Source of the DNA: Vibrio aquaticus
Lineage (GTDB): Bacteria > Pseudomonadota > Gammaproteobacteria > Enterobacterales > Vibrionaceae
Reading direction: 5' to 3'
Length of the DNA stretch: 64,000 nucleotides
Assembly (NCBI RefSeq): GCF_003970385.1
Contig: NZ_RXZH01000001.1
Location: 434,001-498,000, forward strand
Position numbers and translations under genes: made by a program. Positions 17,088 through 26,635 of the stretch are shown in pieces (the first letter of the stretch is position 1; each line of letters opens with the position of its first letter). The notes beneath the pieces are model-generated. The model saw only the letters and a program-made list of their open reading frames with translations, ran no database searches and was not told where the DNA came from.

Positions 17088-19118
17088 ATGCATCACATAA
17101 CAAATACAATAAAAGGCTTGTTTTCCACTACTGCTGTTGCGGTAGCGGTAACACTACCAACGTCAGCTTACGCTTCTTTATCAGGGTTCGATGAATCCAA
17201 ACTACCAACGAAGTACATCGTTAAGTTCAAAGAAGATCCTTCTACTCCATCAGCTATGAGTCGTAGCCCGTTTTACGGTCCTCGAATCGTGCAAGAGTCA
17301 GTGTTAGAACAACTTGACGCTAACAAAGTAGAAAAACTAGGTGACCAATCGATATACAGTATCGAAATCGACTCAGCGAACGTAACTCAACTGAGTAACC
17401 GAAGTGACGTTGAATATGTGGAGGTAGATCCACCTCGATACCTATTGAGTGAAACTGTCCCTTGGGGCTTTACTGCCGTCAATGCGCAATTACTGGACGA
17501 CTCAAACGCAGGTAATCGCACGGTTTGTATCATTGATTCGGGTTACGACTTATCGCACAACGATTTAAGTGGGAACAGAGTCACGGGTACTAACGATAAT
17601 GGTACAGGTTCATGGAGTTCACCGGGTAACAACAATGCACACGGTACTCATGTAGCAGGCACAATTGCGGCCATCGCTAACAACGAGGGCATCAAGGGTG
17701 TGATGCCGAATCAAAATGTAAACTTGCACATCGTGAAAGTGTTTAATGAGTCAGGCTGGGGTTACTCATCGAGTTTGGTTAAAGCAATCCAAATCTGTGC
17801 TGACAATGGTGCGAATGTGGTTAACATGAGCCTAGGTGGCAGTCAGTCGAGCGTGACCGAGAAGACGGCACTGCAACGTATCTATGACCAAGGTGTCCTG
17901 CTGATTGCGGCGGCTGGTAACGATGGTAATACCGCACATAGCTACCCTGCGTCTTACGATTCAGTCATGTCAGTTGCGGCGACAGATAACAACAATGACC
18001 ATGCGGCGTTTTCTCAAGCCACCGATCAGGTCGAAATATCGGGCCCCGGTGTCGCCATCCTATCAACGGTGACTGTTGGCGAGGGTAAACTCTCTGATAT
18101 CAAGCTTGACGGCATCAGCCAGTTTGATATTGGTATCGTCCCACACAATCGCTTAGTCCAGCGTTCAGGGAGCTATCAATCAGAACCGATTTCAGGCTCA
18201 GTGACGGCACCACTAGGTGTGTGCGATAACACTAGTGGAAGCTTTAACTGTGGTGATATGACCGACAAAATTTGTTTGGTTGAACGTGTTGGAAACCAAG
18301 GTTCAGGTAGCTATCCGGAAATCGATGCCGTGCAAGCTTGTTTTGACTCAGGTGCGCGAGCGACTATTGTTTACAGTAACAACGAGTTGCCTGGACTACA
18401 AAATCCTTTCCTTGTCGACACCAACGATAGCGCACGCATGCTATCGGTCACCGTTGATCGTGAGTTTGGCCAACAGCTTCTCGCCTATTCTGGACAGGAA
18501 ATATCGGTTTCCACTACCCTTGGTGAAGACTACGAATATTACAACGGCACTTCCATGGCGACCCCGCATGTTGCCGGTGTTGCTGGTTTAGTATGGAGTT
18601 ACCACCCAAGTTGTACTGCAACGCAAATACGCAGTGCGCTGACAGAAACCGCAGTCGACATTGACATCTCAGGACGCGATAATCGAACGGGTCATGGTTT
18701 GGTCGACAGTGATGCAGCGGTTGATTACCTAAACCAATTTGGTTGTGAAGGTAACGGCAACGGTGGTGGTGCCACTGATAGCTTTGTTAACGATAGCGCG
18801 GTTTCCATTCCAGATAACAATAGACGTGGTGTAACCAGCGACCTTTATGTCGATCGTATTGGCGATTCCGGTGTAGTCACTGTTTCCATCGATATCAGTC
18901 ATACCTACATTGGAGATCTGAAAATTACACTCATATCTCCAGAAGGTGGACAAGTCGTCCTACACGACAATACTGGTGGCAGCGCCAACAACATCCAGAA
19001 TAGTTATCAAGTTGATTTCACAGGCTTTGTATCTGAGGGAGCTTGGCAGCTAAAAGCCGTTGATAGCGCAAGACGAGATGTCGGCACAATTAATCGATGG
19101 TCACTTACTTTTCCTTAA
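17088..19118 (+). CDS. Secreted subtilisin-family serine protease with PA insert and P-domain
   Basis: A 676-residue pre-pro-protease. The signal peptide (about 1-29) precedes an I9-type propeptide (about 37-125, TKYIVKFKEDP to VEYVEVDPPRY). The S8 domain has its catalytic triad intact: Asp150 (IDSGYD), His185 (AHGTHVAGT) and Ser489 (GTSMATPHVAG). A PA-like insert occupies about residues 335-470, and a C-terminal proprotein-convertase P-domain about 565-676. It matches the secreted Vibrio serine proteases known as VvsA in V. vulnificus and PrtA/VPP1 in V. parahaemolyticus. The small gene 15 bases downstream is almost certainly co-transcribed and probably modulates it. Confidence 0.92.
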   Translation: MHHITNTIKGLFSTTAVAVAVTLPTSAYASLSGFDESKLPTKYIVKFKEDPSTPSAMSRSPFYGPRIVQESVLEQLDANKVEKLGDQSIYSIEIDSANVTQLSNRSDVEYVEVDPPRYLLSETVPWGFTAVNAQLLDDSNAGNRTVCIIDSGYDLSHNDLSGNRVTGTNDNGTGSWSSPGNNNAHGTHVAGTIAAIANNEGIKGVMPNQNVNLHIVKVFNESGWGYSSSLVKAIQICADNGANVVNMSLGGSQSSVTEKTALQRIYDQGVLLIAAAGNDGNTAHSYPASYDSVMSVAATDNNNDHAAFSQATDQVEISGPGVAILSTVTVGEGKLSDIKLDGISQFDIGIVPHNRLVQRSGSYQSEPISGSVTAPLGVCDNTSGSFNCGDMTDKICLVERVGNQGSGSYPEIDAVQACFDSGARATIVYSNNELPGLQNPFLVDTNDSARMLSVTVDREFGQQLLAYSGQEISVSTTLGEDYEYYNGTSMATPHVAGVAGLVWSYHPSCTATQIRSALTETAVDIDISGRDNRTGHGLVDSDAAVDYLNQFGCEGNGNGGGATDSFVNDSAVSIPDNNRRGVTSDLYVDRIGDSGVVTVSIDISHTYIGDLKITLISPEGGQVVLHDNTGGSANNIQNSYQVDFTGFVSEGAWQLKAVDSARRDVGTINRWSLTFP

Positions 19119-19133
19119 GGAGTAAGAATCTCT

Positions 19134-19463
19134 ATGGTCAATAAATTCATCCTATGTTCAGTGCTGCTTTTGGTTGGTATAACTGGCTCAGTATTCGCGA
19201 ATAGCCAAGGTTTTTCTTTTCCAGGCAACAAAGAAGAAAACCTAGAGCAAGCACCATCGCGATACTTTGTGAAATACCTTGATGGTCAAGAGCATGAAGC
19301 CCGTATGCTTATCACTCAAGCAGGCCTTAACATCGTTGATGAGCTACCAAAAGATCAGGTACTGGTTGTCGAAGGAGATCTTAAACAAGTTAAAGCGCTC
19401 GTTCACGGCTCACCTATTGAATACACCGAACCCGTGCCAATAAGAAATCTATTGTCTCAGTAA
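19134..19463 (+). CDS. Secreted stand-alone I9 propeptide-like protein (VvsB-like)
   Basis: A 109-residue protein with a signal peptide (about 1-22). Residues about 40-109 follow the pattern of the upstream protease's own propeptide: RYFVKYLDG against KYIVKFKED, and [14 protein letters not shown] against VEYVEVDPPRYLLS. It starts 15 bases after the protease stop behind AAGGAGT and is closed by a strong terminator. I infer a separate intramolecular-chaperone or inhibitor module acting in trans on the protease. The counterpart in V. vulnificus is, from memory, VvsB, reported to be needed for VvsA activity. Confidence 0.8.
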   Translation: MVNKFILCSVLLLVGITGSVFANSQGFSFPGNKEENLEQAPSRYFVKYLDGQEHEARMLITQAGLNIVDELPKDQVLVVEGDLKQVKALVHGSPIEYTEPVPIRNLLSQ

Positions 19464-19467
19464 TCGT

Positions 19468-19496
19468 AAAGGCGAACATTGCGTTCGCCTTTTTTT
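19468..19496 (+). terminator. Terminator of the protease operon
   Basis: A 10-bp stem (AAAGGCGAAC / GTTCGCCTTT) with a 5-base loop and a T-run starts 4 bases after the stop codon. Confidence 0.92.
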
Positions 19497-19616
19497 CAAT
19501 TGCTCTACCCTCTGTAATGTTTTGATTTCGATCAGGTGTACAACGTATAATCCCCCGCATACTACGTTTGACCACCATTCCTGCTTTACAACAACAAATT
19601 TATGTCTATTATCCGC

Positions 19617-19632
19617 AAGCAAACGTTTGCTT
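19617..19632. promoter_or_regulatory. PurR operator upstream of fhs
   Basis: AAGCAAACGTTTGCTT is a perfect 16-bp palindrome. It differs from the PurR consensus ACGCAAACGTTTGCGT only at the second base of each arm. It lies 30 bases before the fhs start, which supports purine repression of one-carbon supply. Confidence 0.8.
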
Positions 19633-19662
19633 AACTTAAAACACGTCCACTTTGAGGGTTTT

Positions 19663-21411
19663 ATGCTGTCTGATATTGAAATCTGTCGAAACACTCCATT
19701 ACAGCCCATTGCTGATGTCGCTCAACATATTGGGCTTGAAGCCCATGAGTACACCAGCCAAGGTCTGCATAAAGCCAAAGTGAAACTATCTAGCCTCAAG
19801 CGTCTAGAGGGCAATACAGCGGGTAAACTCATTGTTGTCACAGCGATCACGCCAACGCCGCTGGGTGAGGGAAAAACCGTCACCACTATCGGCCTTGCGC
19901 AAGGCTTAGCAAAACTCAATCAGTCAGTCATGGCTTGTATTCGTCAGCCATCAATGGGACCAGTCTTTGGCGTTAAAGGCGGTGCTGCGGGTGGTGGGTA
20001 TTCTCAAGTCGCTCCAATGGAAGAGCTTAACCTGCACCTCACTGGTGATATTCACGCAGTGACCGCAGCGCACAACCTTGCAGCCGCGGCGATTGATGCT
20101 CGTATTTATCACGAGCAGCGTGGCGGATATCAAGAATTTGAACAACGTTGTGGGCTAAAAGCACTTAAGATCGACCCTCAATCTGTGGTGTGGAAACGCG
20201 TCATGGATCATAACGACCGAGCCTTACGCATGGTCACTGTTGGTCAAAATGAAGCGGGTAAAACCATTAACGGCTACCAGCGTGAAGACGGTTTTGATAT
20301 TTCGGCAGCGTCAGAACTGATGGCTATCTTAGCGCTAGCAAAAGATCTGAAAGATTTACGCCAACGCATCGGTAAAATTGTCGTTGCTTATGATCTGAAC
20401 GGAAACCCGATTACCACAGAAGATCTTCAAGTAGCTGGTGCAATGGCCGTCAGCATGAAAGAAGCGATTGAGCCAACCTTGATGCAGACTCTGGAGGGCG
20501 TCCCTACTCTTATCCATGCGGGGCCGTTTGCCAATATTGCTCATGGTAACTCTTCCATTATCGCAGATGACATCGCCACCAAGCTGGTTGACTACACTGT
20601 TACCGAAGGCGGTTTTGGCTCAGACATGGGGTTTGAGAAAGCCTGTAACATCAAAGCTCAAATGTCTGAGAAAGCACCGGATTGCGCTGTTATCGTGGCA
20701 ACATTGAGAGGATTAAAAGCCAACTCTGGCCTTTATGATTTGAAACCAGGTCAAGCGATCCCTGACTCGCTGTTTGAGGAAGACTCTCATGCTCTAAAAG
20801 CTGGGTTTGAAAATCTGAAATGGCACATTGATAACGTCACTCAATATGGCGTTCCTGCCGTTGTCGCGATTAATCGTTTCCCACAAGACAGCGAGCAAGA
20901 GCTTCACACGCTCAAAGAATGGATTGAAGCCCTACCCTCGGATGTCGAAGTAGCGATCAGCGAAGGTTTTGCTCACGGAGGTGACGGCACGCTTTCACTT
21001 GCAGAGAAAGTCGTTACTCAGACGAACAAGCCAAGTCAGTTCAAGCCGTTGTATCGCTTAGAGCAATCCATCGAAGAGAAGCTCATGGCTGTGGCCGAAG
21101 TTGGTTACGGCGCTGCGACACTAACATTAAGTGAACAAGCCAAAACTCAGCTGAAACGTTTTAAGGACCAAGGCTTTGACAATCTAGCTGTTTGCATGGC
21201 AAAAACGCCGCTGTCGATCTCAACCGATGGCAGCATCAAAGGTGCCCCAAGCGGTTTCGATGTCGAGATCCGTGAATTGAAACTGTGTGCAGGTGCCGGT
21301 TTCATCTATGCCTTGTGCGGCAATGTGATGACTATGCCGGGTCTGCCAGACAAGCCTGCGTTTATGAACTTAGACATTGATGAAGACGGCAATATCATCG
21401 GCTTAAGCTAA
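19663..21411 (+). CDS. fhs: Formate--tetrahydrofolate ligase
   Basis: A 582-residue cytosolic enzyme that makes 10-formyl-tetrahydrofolate from formate, THF and ATP. It thereby feeds purine and formyl-Met synthesis. The P-loop-like [11 protein letters not shown] lies at about residues 64-74, followed by the glycine-rich [18 protein letters not shown]; length and pattern fit the monofunctional family. I start it at ATG 19663 behind GAGGG. The frame is open further upstream but would run through the PurR operator. It is monocistronic with its own terminator. Confidence 0.95.
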   Translation: MLSDIEICRNTPLQPIADVAQHIGLEAHEYTSQGLHKAKVKLSSLKRLEGNTAGKLIVVTAITPTPLGEGKTVTTIGLAQGLAKLNQSVMACIRQPSMGPVFGVKGGAAGGGYSQVAPMEELNLHLTGDIHAVTAAHNLAAAAIDARIYHEQRGGYQEFEQRCGLKALKIDPQSVVWKRVMDHNDRALRMVTVGQNEAGKTINGYQREDGFDISAASELMAILALAKDLKDLRQRIGKIVVAYDLNGNPITTEDLQVAGAMAVSMKEAIEPTLMQTLEGVPTLIHAGPFANIAHGNSSIIADDIATKLVDYTVTEGGFGSDMGFEKACNIKAQMSEKAPDCAVIVATLRGLKANSGLYDLKPGQAIPDSLFEEDSHALKAGFENLKWHIDNVTQYGVPAVVAINRFPQDSEQELHTLKEWIEALPSDVEVAISEGFAHGGDGTLSLAEKVVTQTNKPSQFKPLYRLEQSIEEKLMAVAEVGYGAATLTLSEQAKTQLKRFKDQGFDNLAVCMAKTPLSISTDGSIKGAPSGFDVEIRELKLCAGAGFIYALCGNVMTMPGLPDKPAFMNLDIDEDGNIIGLS

Positions 21412-21420
21412 TTCATTTTC

Positions 21421-21450
21421 AGAGGCCGAGTCAGACTTGGCCTCTTTTTT
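21421..21450 (+). terminator. Terminator of fhs
   Basis: GAGGCC pairs with GGCCTC through an extended stem around a short loop, followed by TTTTTT, 10 bases after the stop codon. Confidence 0.88.
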
Positions 21451-21531
21451 GTTCTACAGGCGCTCAAGCCATGAAGTTAGATCCAATATCATGTACCATT
21501 AAGAGAACACTCTCTCAGAACCGGATCTTTC

Positions 21532-23421
21532 ATGGAAGCAGAGCTACTGGAAATAAAGAATTTCCTCTCCCAACATCCTCCTTTTGATGAACTCGAAGAC
21601 GAAACCCTTAACTATGTGACCAAACATGTCGAGATCTCTTACTATCGTGAAGACACCCCTGTCATTCACTTTGGTGACGAAATTCACGACCTATACATGG
21701 TAAGAAGCGGGGTTATTGAAGTCTATCGACGTAAAGGTGAACTCTATAACCGCCTTGATGAAGGGGCACTGTTCGGCCAAATGGGCCTGCTAACCAGCAA
21801 CAAAGTTCGATTTCCAGCTAAAGCGATCAAAGACAGCCTGCTTTACTGCATTCCTCAAGATGTCTTCCAAGAGCTGTACGACAACCATGAAGCCTTTGCC
21901 GACTTCGTGGAAGTAGAAGATAACGCCCGTCTACGCCAAACTGTCTCCAACAGTAACGAGCAAAACGATCTGACCACCTCCAAAGTACGAACTCTTCTTA
22001 CTTCAGAGGCGCCAACCATCCATAAAGGCGAGTCGATCCAAAGTGCGGCAATTAAAATGGCCGAAGAGAATGTCTCTTCTTTGCTGATCATTGACCCAGA
22101 AGTGGAAGAGGACGACGAGCACGATAACTCGCCACTTGTGGGCATCATTACTGACCGAGATTTATGTACTCGCGTTCTGGCGCAAGGCTTAGATCCAAGT
22201 GATGATGTATCGAGCGTGATGACCACGGAGCTTATTTCGCTCGATCACAACGCTTATGTGTATGAAGCCATGCTGACCATGCTGCGCTACAACGTACACC
22301 ACCTACCAGTCCTAAAAGACAAGCAGCCGATTGGCATCATCGAAGCCACGGACATTGTTCGCTACGAATCACAAAACTCGCTGCTATTGGTGAGCAGTAT
22401 CTTCCAACAACAAACCGTAGAAGAACTGGCAGCCTTATCTGAACAGGTTAAAGACAGCTTCGTTCGCTTGGTCAACGAAGACGCCAACTCACACATGGTC
22501 GGCAGTGCGATGTCGGTAATTGGCCGTAGCTTCAAGCAACGTATTATTGAGCTGGCTGAAGAAGAACTTGGCGAGCCACCCGTTCCATACTGTTTTGTTG
22601 CATTAGGCTCTATGGGCCGTGATGAGCAGCTGCTCGTAACCGACCAAGACAACGCCATCATCCTTGATAATACCTTCGTCAAAGAAGAGCATGACTCTTA
22701 CTTTGTTGAGCTTTCAAAGCGCGTATGTGATGGCCTTGATAAGTGTGGTTACACCTACTGTACCGGCGATATTATGGCGACCAACCCTGACTGGCGTATG
22801 ACCCGTTCCGAGTGGGAAGAGTGCTTTGCTGATTGGATCGATAACCCAAACCCGAAAGCGCTACTCAACGCCTCGATTTTCTTCGACTTAGATGGGGTTT
22901 ACGGCCGACTGAAATGGGCCGAGCAACTTAACGGCTTTATTGTACGCCGCGCTCGTAAAAACAATCGCTTCTTAGCTTGCTTGGCGCGTAATGCGATGAA
23001 CCGTACACCGCCACTGGGCTTCTTTAAAGATTTTGTGATGGAGAAAGATGGCCAGCACAAAAACTCTATTAACTTGAAACGTCGTGGGACTGCCCCACTG
23101 GCTGACTTGATACGTGTTCACGCACTGGCGGTGGGCTCTCGCTCTAAGAACTCATTTGAACGTTTAGATGACATTCATGAAGCGGGTATTCTACCGAAAG
23201 GGAAAGCGCGTGATTTGAGCGATGCACTTGAGTTTATCTCAATGGTACGTATTCGACACCAAGCGCTAGATGTCGAGAACGAAATCGACCCAGATAACAA
23301 TATCGAGCCAGAAAACTTGTCAGATTTTGAGCGCCGTAACCTCAAGGATGCGTTCCAAATCTTAAGTAACGCGCAGAACTTCTTAAAGTTCCGCTACCAA
23401 GCTAGCAACAACTTTAAGTGA
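21532..23421 (+). CDS. cNMP-binding, twin-CBS, DUF294 nucleotidyltransferase-like protein
   Basis: A 629-residue cytosolic signalling protein. A cyclic-nucleotide-binding fold covers about residues 15-135, a pair of CBS domains about 150-285, and a DUF294 nucleotidyltransferase-like domain begins near 330. The transferase motif is intact: LGSMGRDEQ near 357-366 followed by the acidic DQD near 374. A helical substrate-binding-like C-terminal domain follows. The layout suggests a nucleotidyltransferase gated by cyclic nucleotides and adenylates; the target is unknown. The exonuclease gene begins 7 bases downstream, so the two form an operon. Confidence 0.88.
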   Translation: MEAELLEIKNFLSQHPPFDELEDETLNYVTKHVEISYYREDTPVIHFGDEIHDLYMVRSGVIEVYRRKGELYNRLDEGALFGQMGLLTSNKVRFPAKAIKDSLLYCIPQDVFQELYDNHEAFADFVEVEDNARLRQTVSNSNEQNDLTTSKVRTLLTSEAPTIHKGESIQSAAIKMAEENVSSLLIIDPEVEEDDEHDNSPLVGIITDRDLCTRVLAQGLDPSDDVSSVMTTELISLDHNAYVYEAMLTMLRYNVHHLPVLKDKQPIGIIEATDIVRYESQNSLLLVSSIFQQQTVEELAALSEQVKDSFVRLVNEDANSHMVGSAMSVIGRSFKQRIIELAEEELGEPPVPYCFVALGSMGRDEQLLVTDQDNAIILDNTFVKEEHDSYFVELSKRVCDGLDKCGYTYCTGDIMATNPDWRMTRSEWEECFADWIDNPNPKALLNASIFFDLDGVYGRLKWAEQLNGFIVRRARKNNRFLACLARNAMNRTPPLGFFKDFVMEKDGQHKNSINLKRRGTAPLADLIRVHALAVGSRSKNSFERLDDIHEAGILPKGKARDLSDALEFISMVRIRHQALDVENEIDPDNNIEPENLSDFERRNLKDAFQILSNAQNFLKFRYQASNNFK

Positions 23422-23428
23422 GGCCACG

Positions 23429-24148
23429 ATGATTCAACGATTAATGTCGCCTCCTTCCATCGATTGGCCAAAGAAATTTAGCCGAAAGCTTGATGTGGTT
23501 GCAGACGCTAAATTGAAAGAGTACTACAACGCTGGCGTTCCCGATCCAAGTACACCGCTTGAAGACGTGACGTTCTTAGCGATGGATTTTGAGACGACAG
23601 GGTTAGATTCAGACAACGAAGACATCATTACCATTGGTACGGTGCCGTTTAATCTGAACCGTATTTTCATCAATCAAGCGCACCACTGGACGGTAAGACC
23701 TCGTAAGCAACTTGCGGAAGAGTCGGTCGTGATTCACGGCATAACTCACTCAGATGTGTTGGATGCGCCGGATCTCTCTGGGATCTATGCTGAAGTGTTA
23801 GAGCAAATGGCCGGAAAGATCATGGTGGTTCACTATCAACGTATTGAGCGAGAGTTCTTTGATAAAGCACTGCAAACTCGAATCAAAGAAGGGATTGAGT
23901 TCCCAGTCGTTGACACCATGCACATCGAAACAACGGTGCAAAATAAGCAACGTGGTGGCTTCATCAACAAAGTCTTCGGCAAAAAGCCAGAGTCGGTACG
24001 TTTAGGCGCTAGCCGTTCACGCTACGGCCTGCCACCTTATACGCCGCACCACGCGTTAACCGATGCAGTCGCGACCGCCGAGCTGCTTCAAGCGCAGATC
24101 GCTCACCACTACGATCGCACCATGCCAATTGGTAAGCTTTGGATTTAG
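23429..24148 (+). CDS. 3'-5' exonuclease of the DEDD (DnaQ-like) family
   Basis: A 239-residue exonuclease. The first acidic motif is Asp53/Glu55 in AMDFETTGLD, motif II lies around VVHYQRIERE, and motif III is HHALTDAVATAELL with the His typical of DEDDh enzymes. It has no polymerase or helicase partner domain. The gene follows the DUF294 gene with GAGG before the ATG, and the pairing of these two families recurs in Proteobacteria. The substrate is unknown; RNA, DNA or a nucleotide adduct are all possible. Confidence 0.88.
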   Translation: MIQRLMSPPSIDWPKKFSRKLDVVADAKLKEYYNAGVPDPSTPLEDVTFLAMDFETTGLDSDNEDIITIGTVPFNLNRIFINQAHHWTVRPRKQLAEESVVIHGITHSDVLDAPDLSGIYAEVLEQMAGKIMVVHYQRIEREFFDKALQTRIKEGIEFPVVDTMHIETTVQNKQRGGFINKVFGKKPESVRLGASRSRYGLPPYTPHHALTDAVATAELLQAQIAHHYDRTMPIGKLWI

Positions 24149-24194
24149 CTTCTCAATTGAGCTAGTAAACCATCAGTTCTTAAAGAGCTAGCCA

Positions 24195-24226
24195 GTAAAA
24201 AAGGAGCCATACTCGGCTCCTTTTTC
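24195..24226. terminator. Bidirectional terminator between exonuclease and helicase genes
   Basis: AAAAAGGAGCC pairs with GGCTCCTTTTT around a 6-base loop. The A-run and T-run let it serve both convergent genes. Confidence 0.9.
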
Positions 24227-24241
24227 GTAAGTTTGAATCGG

Positions 24242-25519
24242 TTACTTCTTCGCGCGAATCATACGGCGTAGACGAGAACGGCGCTCGGCATCACCTTGGT
24301 TTGAATCACTTGGGTTGTTTTGACGCGTTCTGCGGTTTTTAAACGCTGGCTTAGAGTGCATTTTTTCCAGTAGTGCGGCACGGTTCTTTGGCTCGTAGCC
24401 CTCTAACTCTTTGCGGTAAATACGCTGACCAATTAGAGTCTCAACTTGCTGAAGTGTTAGTTCTTCGTCACGGTTAACAAATGATACCGCGTTACCACGT
24501 TGACCAGCACGACCAGTACGACCGATGCGATGAACGTAATCTTCCGCTAGGAATGGCATATCAAAGTTCACTACGTGCGGTAGGTTTTGGATATCAAGAC
24601 CACGAGCAGCAACGTCCGTTGCAATCATCACACGCGCTTTACCTGATTTAAACTCGTCCAGCGCACGGCGACGAGCACTCTGCGCTTTATCACCGTGACA
24701 CAATACCGCTTTAATACCATCGAGCTTAAGTTCTTTTACTAGTTCGTTTGCTGTCTCTTTGTAGTTCACAAATACCAGCACTTGTTGCCAGTTCTTGCGG
24801 CCAATTAGCTCTGAAAGTAGCTCACGTTTACGCTCTTGTTCAACAGGGTAAACCACGTGTGCAATGGTATCAGCCGTCACGTTTTCACGAGCAACAGAAA
24901 CACGCTTTGGTTGACGTAGGATTTTACCCGCCAACGTGTTCATTTGCGCTGAGAAAGTCGCTGAGAACAGCATAGTTTGAGGTTTGGTTGCCACACCCGC
25001 CATGATGCTTTCAATTGCGTTGATAAAGCCCATATCTAACATACGGTCAGCTTCATCAAACACTAAGAACTCTAGGTTAACCAGTGAAACGTTATTAAGG
25101 TCCATGTGCTCAATGAGACGACCTGGCGTCGCAACTAGGATATCAACACCCGAATCCAACACTTTCTCTTGAGATGACATTTTCGTGCCACCGTAAATCG
25201 CGATCGTCTTAACCGCTGTGTATTTGGTGTAGTCTTGAATGTTAGCGGCGATCTGCGCAGCAAGCTCTCGCGTTGGCGCAAGAATAACAGCGCGAGCCTG
25301 ACGGCGTTGCTGTGGCTTAGCGTTATCAAGAATGTTTTGGATGATAGGCAGAGCAAACGCTGCTGTTTTACCTGTACCGGTTTGCGCATTAGCTAGAATG
25401 TCATGACCACGACGAGCAAAAGGGATTGCCTTTTGTTGTACCGGAGTCAGTTTCTCATAACCACACTCTGTAAGAGCTTTCACGATTTCTGGAGAAAAGT
25501 TTTGTGATGCGAATGACAT
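24242..25519 (-). CDS. rhlE: DEAD-box RNA helicase, RhlE-like
   Basis: A 425-residue ATP-dependent RNA helicase. The Q-motif is near residues 20-30, Walker A GTGKT at 48-52, DEAD at 155-158, SAT at 186-188, and YVHRIGRTGRAGQRG closes the second RecA domain. The C-terminal tail is short, Arg/Lys-rich and basic. Pattern and length are nearest to E. coli RhlE, involved in ribosome maturation and RNA turnover. Vibrio carry several such paralogues, so the symbol denotes the subfamily. It is monocistronic. Confidence 0.88.
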   Translation of the reverse strand: MSFASQNFSPEIVKALTECGYEKLTPVQQKAIPFARRGHDILANAQTGTGKTAAFALPIIQNILDNAKPQQRRQARAVILAPTRELAAQIAANIQDYTKYTAVKTIAIYGGTKMSSQEKVLDSGVDILVATPGRLIEHMDLNNVSLVNLEFLVFDEADRMLDMGFINAIESIMAGVATKPQTMLFSATFSAQMNTLAGKILRQPKRVSVARENVTADTIAHVVYPVEQERKRELLSELIGRKNWQQVLVFVNYKETANELVKELKLDGIKAVLCHGDKAQSARRRALDEFKSGKARVMIATDVAARGLDIQNLPHVVNFDMPFLAEDYVHRIGRTGRAGQRGNAVSFVNRDEELTLQQVETLIGQRIYRKELEGYEPKNRAALLEKMHSKPAFKNRRTRQNNPSDSNQGDAERRSRLRRMIRAKK

Positions 25520-25671
25520 ATTTTGTTCCTAAAGCTAACGGCTAATACAAAGCATAACCAAAATGACGGTGGCAGATTATAGAGCAATAATGTGATCATT
25601 GGGGACTTATTTTCATTTTCAGCCCATATAGCAACAAATCTATCCTCGATTATGCCGATTTACTGCCCCAC

Positions 25672-26532
25672 TCACTGAAAATGCACACGAAATATATCAA
25701 TCAGCAACTTCACTTTCTTTGGCAAAAACATCGCTGATGGGTAAACCAATGTTAAATGCTGCTTAGGATGAGAGAAATCTGGCAGCACTTCAACTAGGCT
25801 CCCCTCCTTCAACGCTGGCATAGAGTGAACTTGTGGCAACAATGCAACGCCATTCCCCGCCATCGCCATAGATCGAAGTAAATTCAAGTCATCGGATCGA
25901 AGAGCAACACGAAGATCTTCGTCTAGAAGTGCGACGTTGTATCGGTTGGTCAGCAAACGGTGCTGTTTCAAGTCCTCAACCGTTTCAATCTTAGGGTGTG
26001 AGGCTAAATAGCTTTGGGATGCGACAAAGTGACTACGATAAGGCAGCAAGCTAAACTGGACATAGCTATCATCAGTCACTTTGACCACGCTCGGCAGTAA
26101 CTGAAGATCAAAAGCTTGTCGCTTAAGGTCAACACTCTCTTGGTGATTCTCTATTTCCACAGAAATGTCGGGGAACCGTTGAGTATATTCGGTAATGATA
26201 GCGTTAAAAGCGGCCGAGCTCATTAGGGCCGACGGGATCGCCAATCGGACTTTTCCTGAGTGATCACTTTGGTGCTCTTTCATCACTCTCAACCCTTGGC
26301 GCAGCTGCTCAACAGGCTTTTCGATCAATTCAAATAGCCGTGTGCCTTGTTCAGTCAATTCAATCGATCGTGTTGTGCGGATTAACAATGGGCAGCCTAA
26401 TGCTTTTTCGAGCTCTTGTAGACGCCGACTCACCTTGGAACGCTGCATATTATTCGCGGTTGCGGCAGCACTGATCCCACCATGAATCACCGTTTGGCTA
26501 AACAAATTTATGTCATCTAAGCTAACGTTCAT
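25672..26532 (-). CDS. LysR-family transcriptional regulator
   Basis: A 286-residue regulator. The N-terminal winged helix-turn-helix covers about residues 5-63 (SAAATANNMQRSKVSRRLQELEKALG), followed by a LysR substrate-binding domain from about 88. It is divergent from the HlyD/DUF2955 efflux pair with 103 bases between the starts, the usual arrangement for a LysR protein controlling its neighbour. The inducer is unknown; an aromatic or weak acid would fit the AaeR-AaeAB analogy. Confidence 0.88.
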   Translation of the reverse strand: MNVSLDDINLFSQTVIHGGISAAATANNMQRSKVSRRLQELEKALGCPLLIRTTRSIELTEQGTRLFELIEKPVEQLRQGLRVMKEHQSDHSGKVRLAIPSALMSSAAFNAIITEYTQRFPDISVEIENHQESVDLKRQAFDLQLLPSVVKVTDDSYVQFSLLPYRSHFVASQSYLASHPKIETVEDLKQHRLLTNRYNVALLDEDLRVALRSDDLNLLRSMAMAGNGVALLPQVHSMPALKEGSLVEVLPDFSHPKQHLTLVYPSAMFLPKKVKLLIDIFRVHFQ

Positions 26533-26635
26533 TGTCCTACTTTTAGGTCTCTTATGGTCATCTTCGCATTCTACAGAAATGTGACTCGCTTCTCTATAAT
26601 TCTCAGTTCAATAATATAAGCACTGGAATCCTTGC

